6,734 bases of DNA. Source: Tenericutes bacterium ADurb.BinA155 (lineage in GTDB: Bacteria > Bacillota_I > Bacilli_A > RFN20 > CAG-826). The translations under genes were made by a program, and so were the position numbers. Shown in pieces: positions 6,147-6,734 of the stretch; position 1 is the stretch's first letter; the number at the start of each line of letters is the position of its first letter. Location: assembly GCA_002068375.1 (NCBI GenBank), contig MVZL01000067.1:1-6734 (forward strand). Reading direction: 5' to 3'. Under the pieces are notes generated by a model. The model was not told where the DNA came from and made no database searches. It saw only the letters and a list, made by a program, of their open reading frames with translations.

Positions 6147-6734
6147 TATTGGAACTCCTCCTCGTTTTGAACGCTGCCCATCCGCTTATACATGATGAGC
6201 GAGAAGAACGCGCAGATCACGAAGACCAAGATACCAATGACGGAAGCAATATTGTAGTTTGGCGGTTCCGTCGTCGTGATTCTAAAGAGCCAAGTGATCA
6301 ATAAGTCGGTGTGGCCGGCGTTAGCAAGGCCGATGCTGTCTTGGCTTTGCGGGCCGCCGCCGGTGAGGAAGTAAATGACGTTGAAGTTATTGATGTTGCC
6401 GATGAAGGAGGTGAGGAGCGAAGGCCCGGTCACGAAGAGAACGTACGGCATCGTGATCTTCCAGAACTGGGTCCAAGGCGAGGCGCCATCGATCCGGGCC
6501 GATTCATAAAGATCGTCCGGGATGTTCATGAGAATGCCCGAGGTCGAGAGCATCGTATAAGGAATGCCGACCCACATATTGATCACGATGAGGAAGATCT
6601 TCGGGATGATGTAATCCCCGGTGGAGACGTCGATCGAGGAATTGTTGACCTTGCCTAAGAAGGGGAAATGGCCCCAGCCCATCGTTTCGAACCACTTGTT
6701 GACGGCACCGCTATCGGCGAACGCGCCTGGCGCA
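6146..6734 (-). CDS. malF: MalF-like maltodextrin ABC transporter permease, C-terminal part (5' end beyond the window)
   Basis: This is one of two inner-membrane permease subunits of a carbohydrate (CUT1) ABC importer, which would bring maltose or maltodextrins into the cell. The frame is open to the right edge of the window, so the protein start is missing and about 195 C-terminal residues are visible. An in-frame ATG at 6682 is internal, because 17 sensible codons precede it. Visible hallmarks are the cytoplasmic EAA loop that docks on the ATPase (YESARIDGASPW, followed by KITMP), the MalF-type stretch NNFNVIYFLTGGGP, then HTDLLITWLFRIT, and a last membrane span (IASVIGILVFVICAFFSLIMY) ending in a short charged tail, NEEEFQ. 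The gene stops with TAA, which overlaps the malG start by one base, so the two permeases are almost certainly co-translated. The substrate is inferred from family resemblance and from the downstream starch enzymes; a related oligosaccharide is possible. Confidence 0.93.
   Translation of the reverse strand, partial: APGAFADSGAVNKWFETMGWGHFPFLGKVNNSSIDVSTGDYIIPKIFLIVINMWVGIPYTMLSTSGILMNIPDDLYESARIDGASPWTQFWKITMPYVLFVTGPSLLTSFIGNINNFNVIYFLTGGGPQSQDSIGLANAGHTDLLITWLFRITTTEPPNYNIASVIGILVFVICAFFSLIMYKRMGSVQNEEEFQ
6147..6163 (-). promoter_or_regulatory. malG ribosome binding site inside the end of malF
   Basis: The last Glu codons of malF, GAG GAG GAG, form a very strong Shine-Dalgarno sequence (6163-6155) eight bases before the malG ATG. 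The malF stop and the malG start share one base (TAATG). The short acidic tail of MalF and the malG initiation signal are thus encoded by the same bases, which indicates translational coupling and supports the chosen malG start. Confidence 0.85.

Noticed and set aside
1..6734. tRNA, rRNA, CRISPR, transposase or attachment-site signals
   Set aside because: I saw no spaced direct repeats, no clover-leaf-like segment in the two intergenic gaps and no mobile-element protein; the rest of the window is coding.

Overview
All convincing genes lie on the minus strand, so the window reads from its right end to its left end. It carries the distal part of a maltodextrin/starch utilisation operon, its terminator, and the first codons of a separate lipoprotein gene. 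The source is probably an uncultured anaerobic member of the Bacillota (Bacilli/Erysipelotrichia-like) or a standard-code relative of the Mollicutes. This rests on lipobox-anchored extracellular enzymes with Gly/Ser-rich linkers, strong AGGAGG-type ribosome binding sites, an InlB-type repeat in a lipoprotein, and cysteine-rich exported enzymes. TGG encodes Trp and TGA acts as a stop, so the genetic code is standard. The taxonomic placement is inference.

Layout in transcription order: (1) 6734-6146, the C-terminal part of a MalF-like sugar ABC permease, cut by the window edge. (2) 6146-5130, a complete MalG-like permease overlapping malF by one base (TAATG). (3) 5129-5050, an 80-base gap holding a GC-rich hairpin just upstream of a strong ribosome binding site. 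(4) 5049-3505, a GH13 alpha-amylase-family lipoprotein. (5) 3494-384, a type I pullulanase lipoprotein with CBM41 and CBM48 modules, 10 bases after the amylase. (6) 366-333, a rho-independent terminator. (7) 285-257, a probable promoter. (8) 196-1, the start of a lipoprotein with a Listeria-Bacteroides (InlB B-type) repeat, cut by the window edge.

The genes form a logical unit. The two surface-tethered enzymes would cut alpha-1,4 links (amylase) and alpha-1,6 branch points (pullulanase) of starch, glycogen or pullulan outside the membrane, and the MalFG channel would import the maltodextrins. The solute-binding protein and the N-terminal part of MalF presumably lie beyond the right edge. The ATPase is not in view. 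The families are well known, and I see no evidence for a radically new system. The points worth a second look are the intercistronic hairpin, the double lipoprotein enzyme arrangement, the cysteine content, and the truncated repeat lipoprotein downstream.
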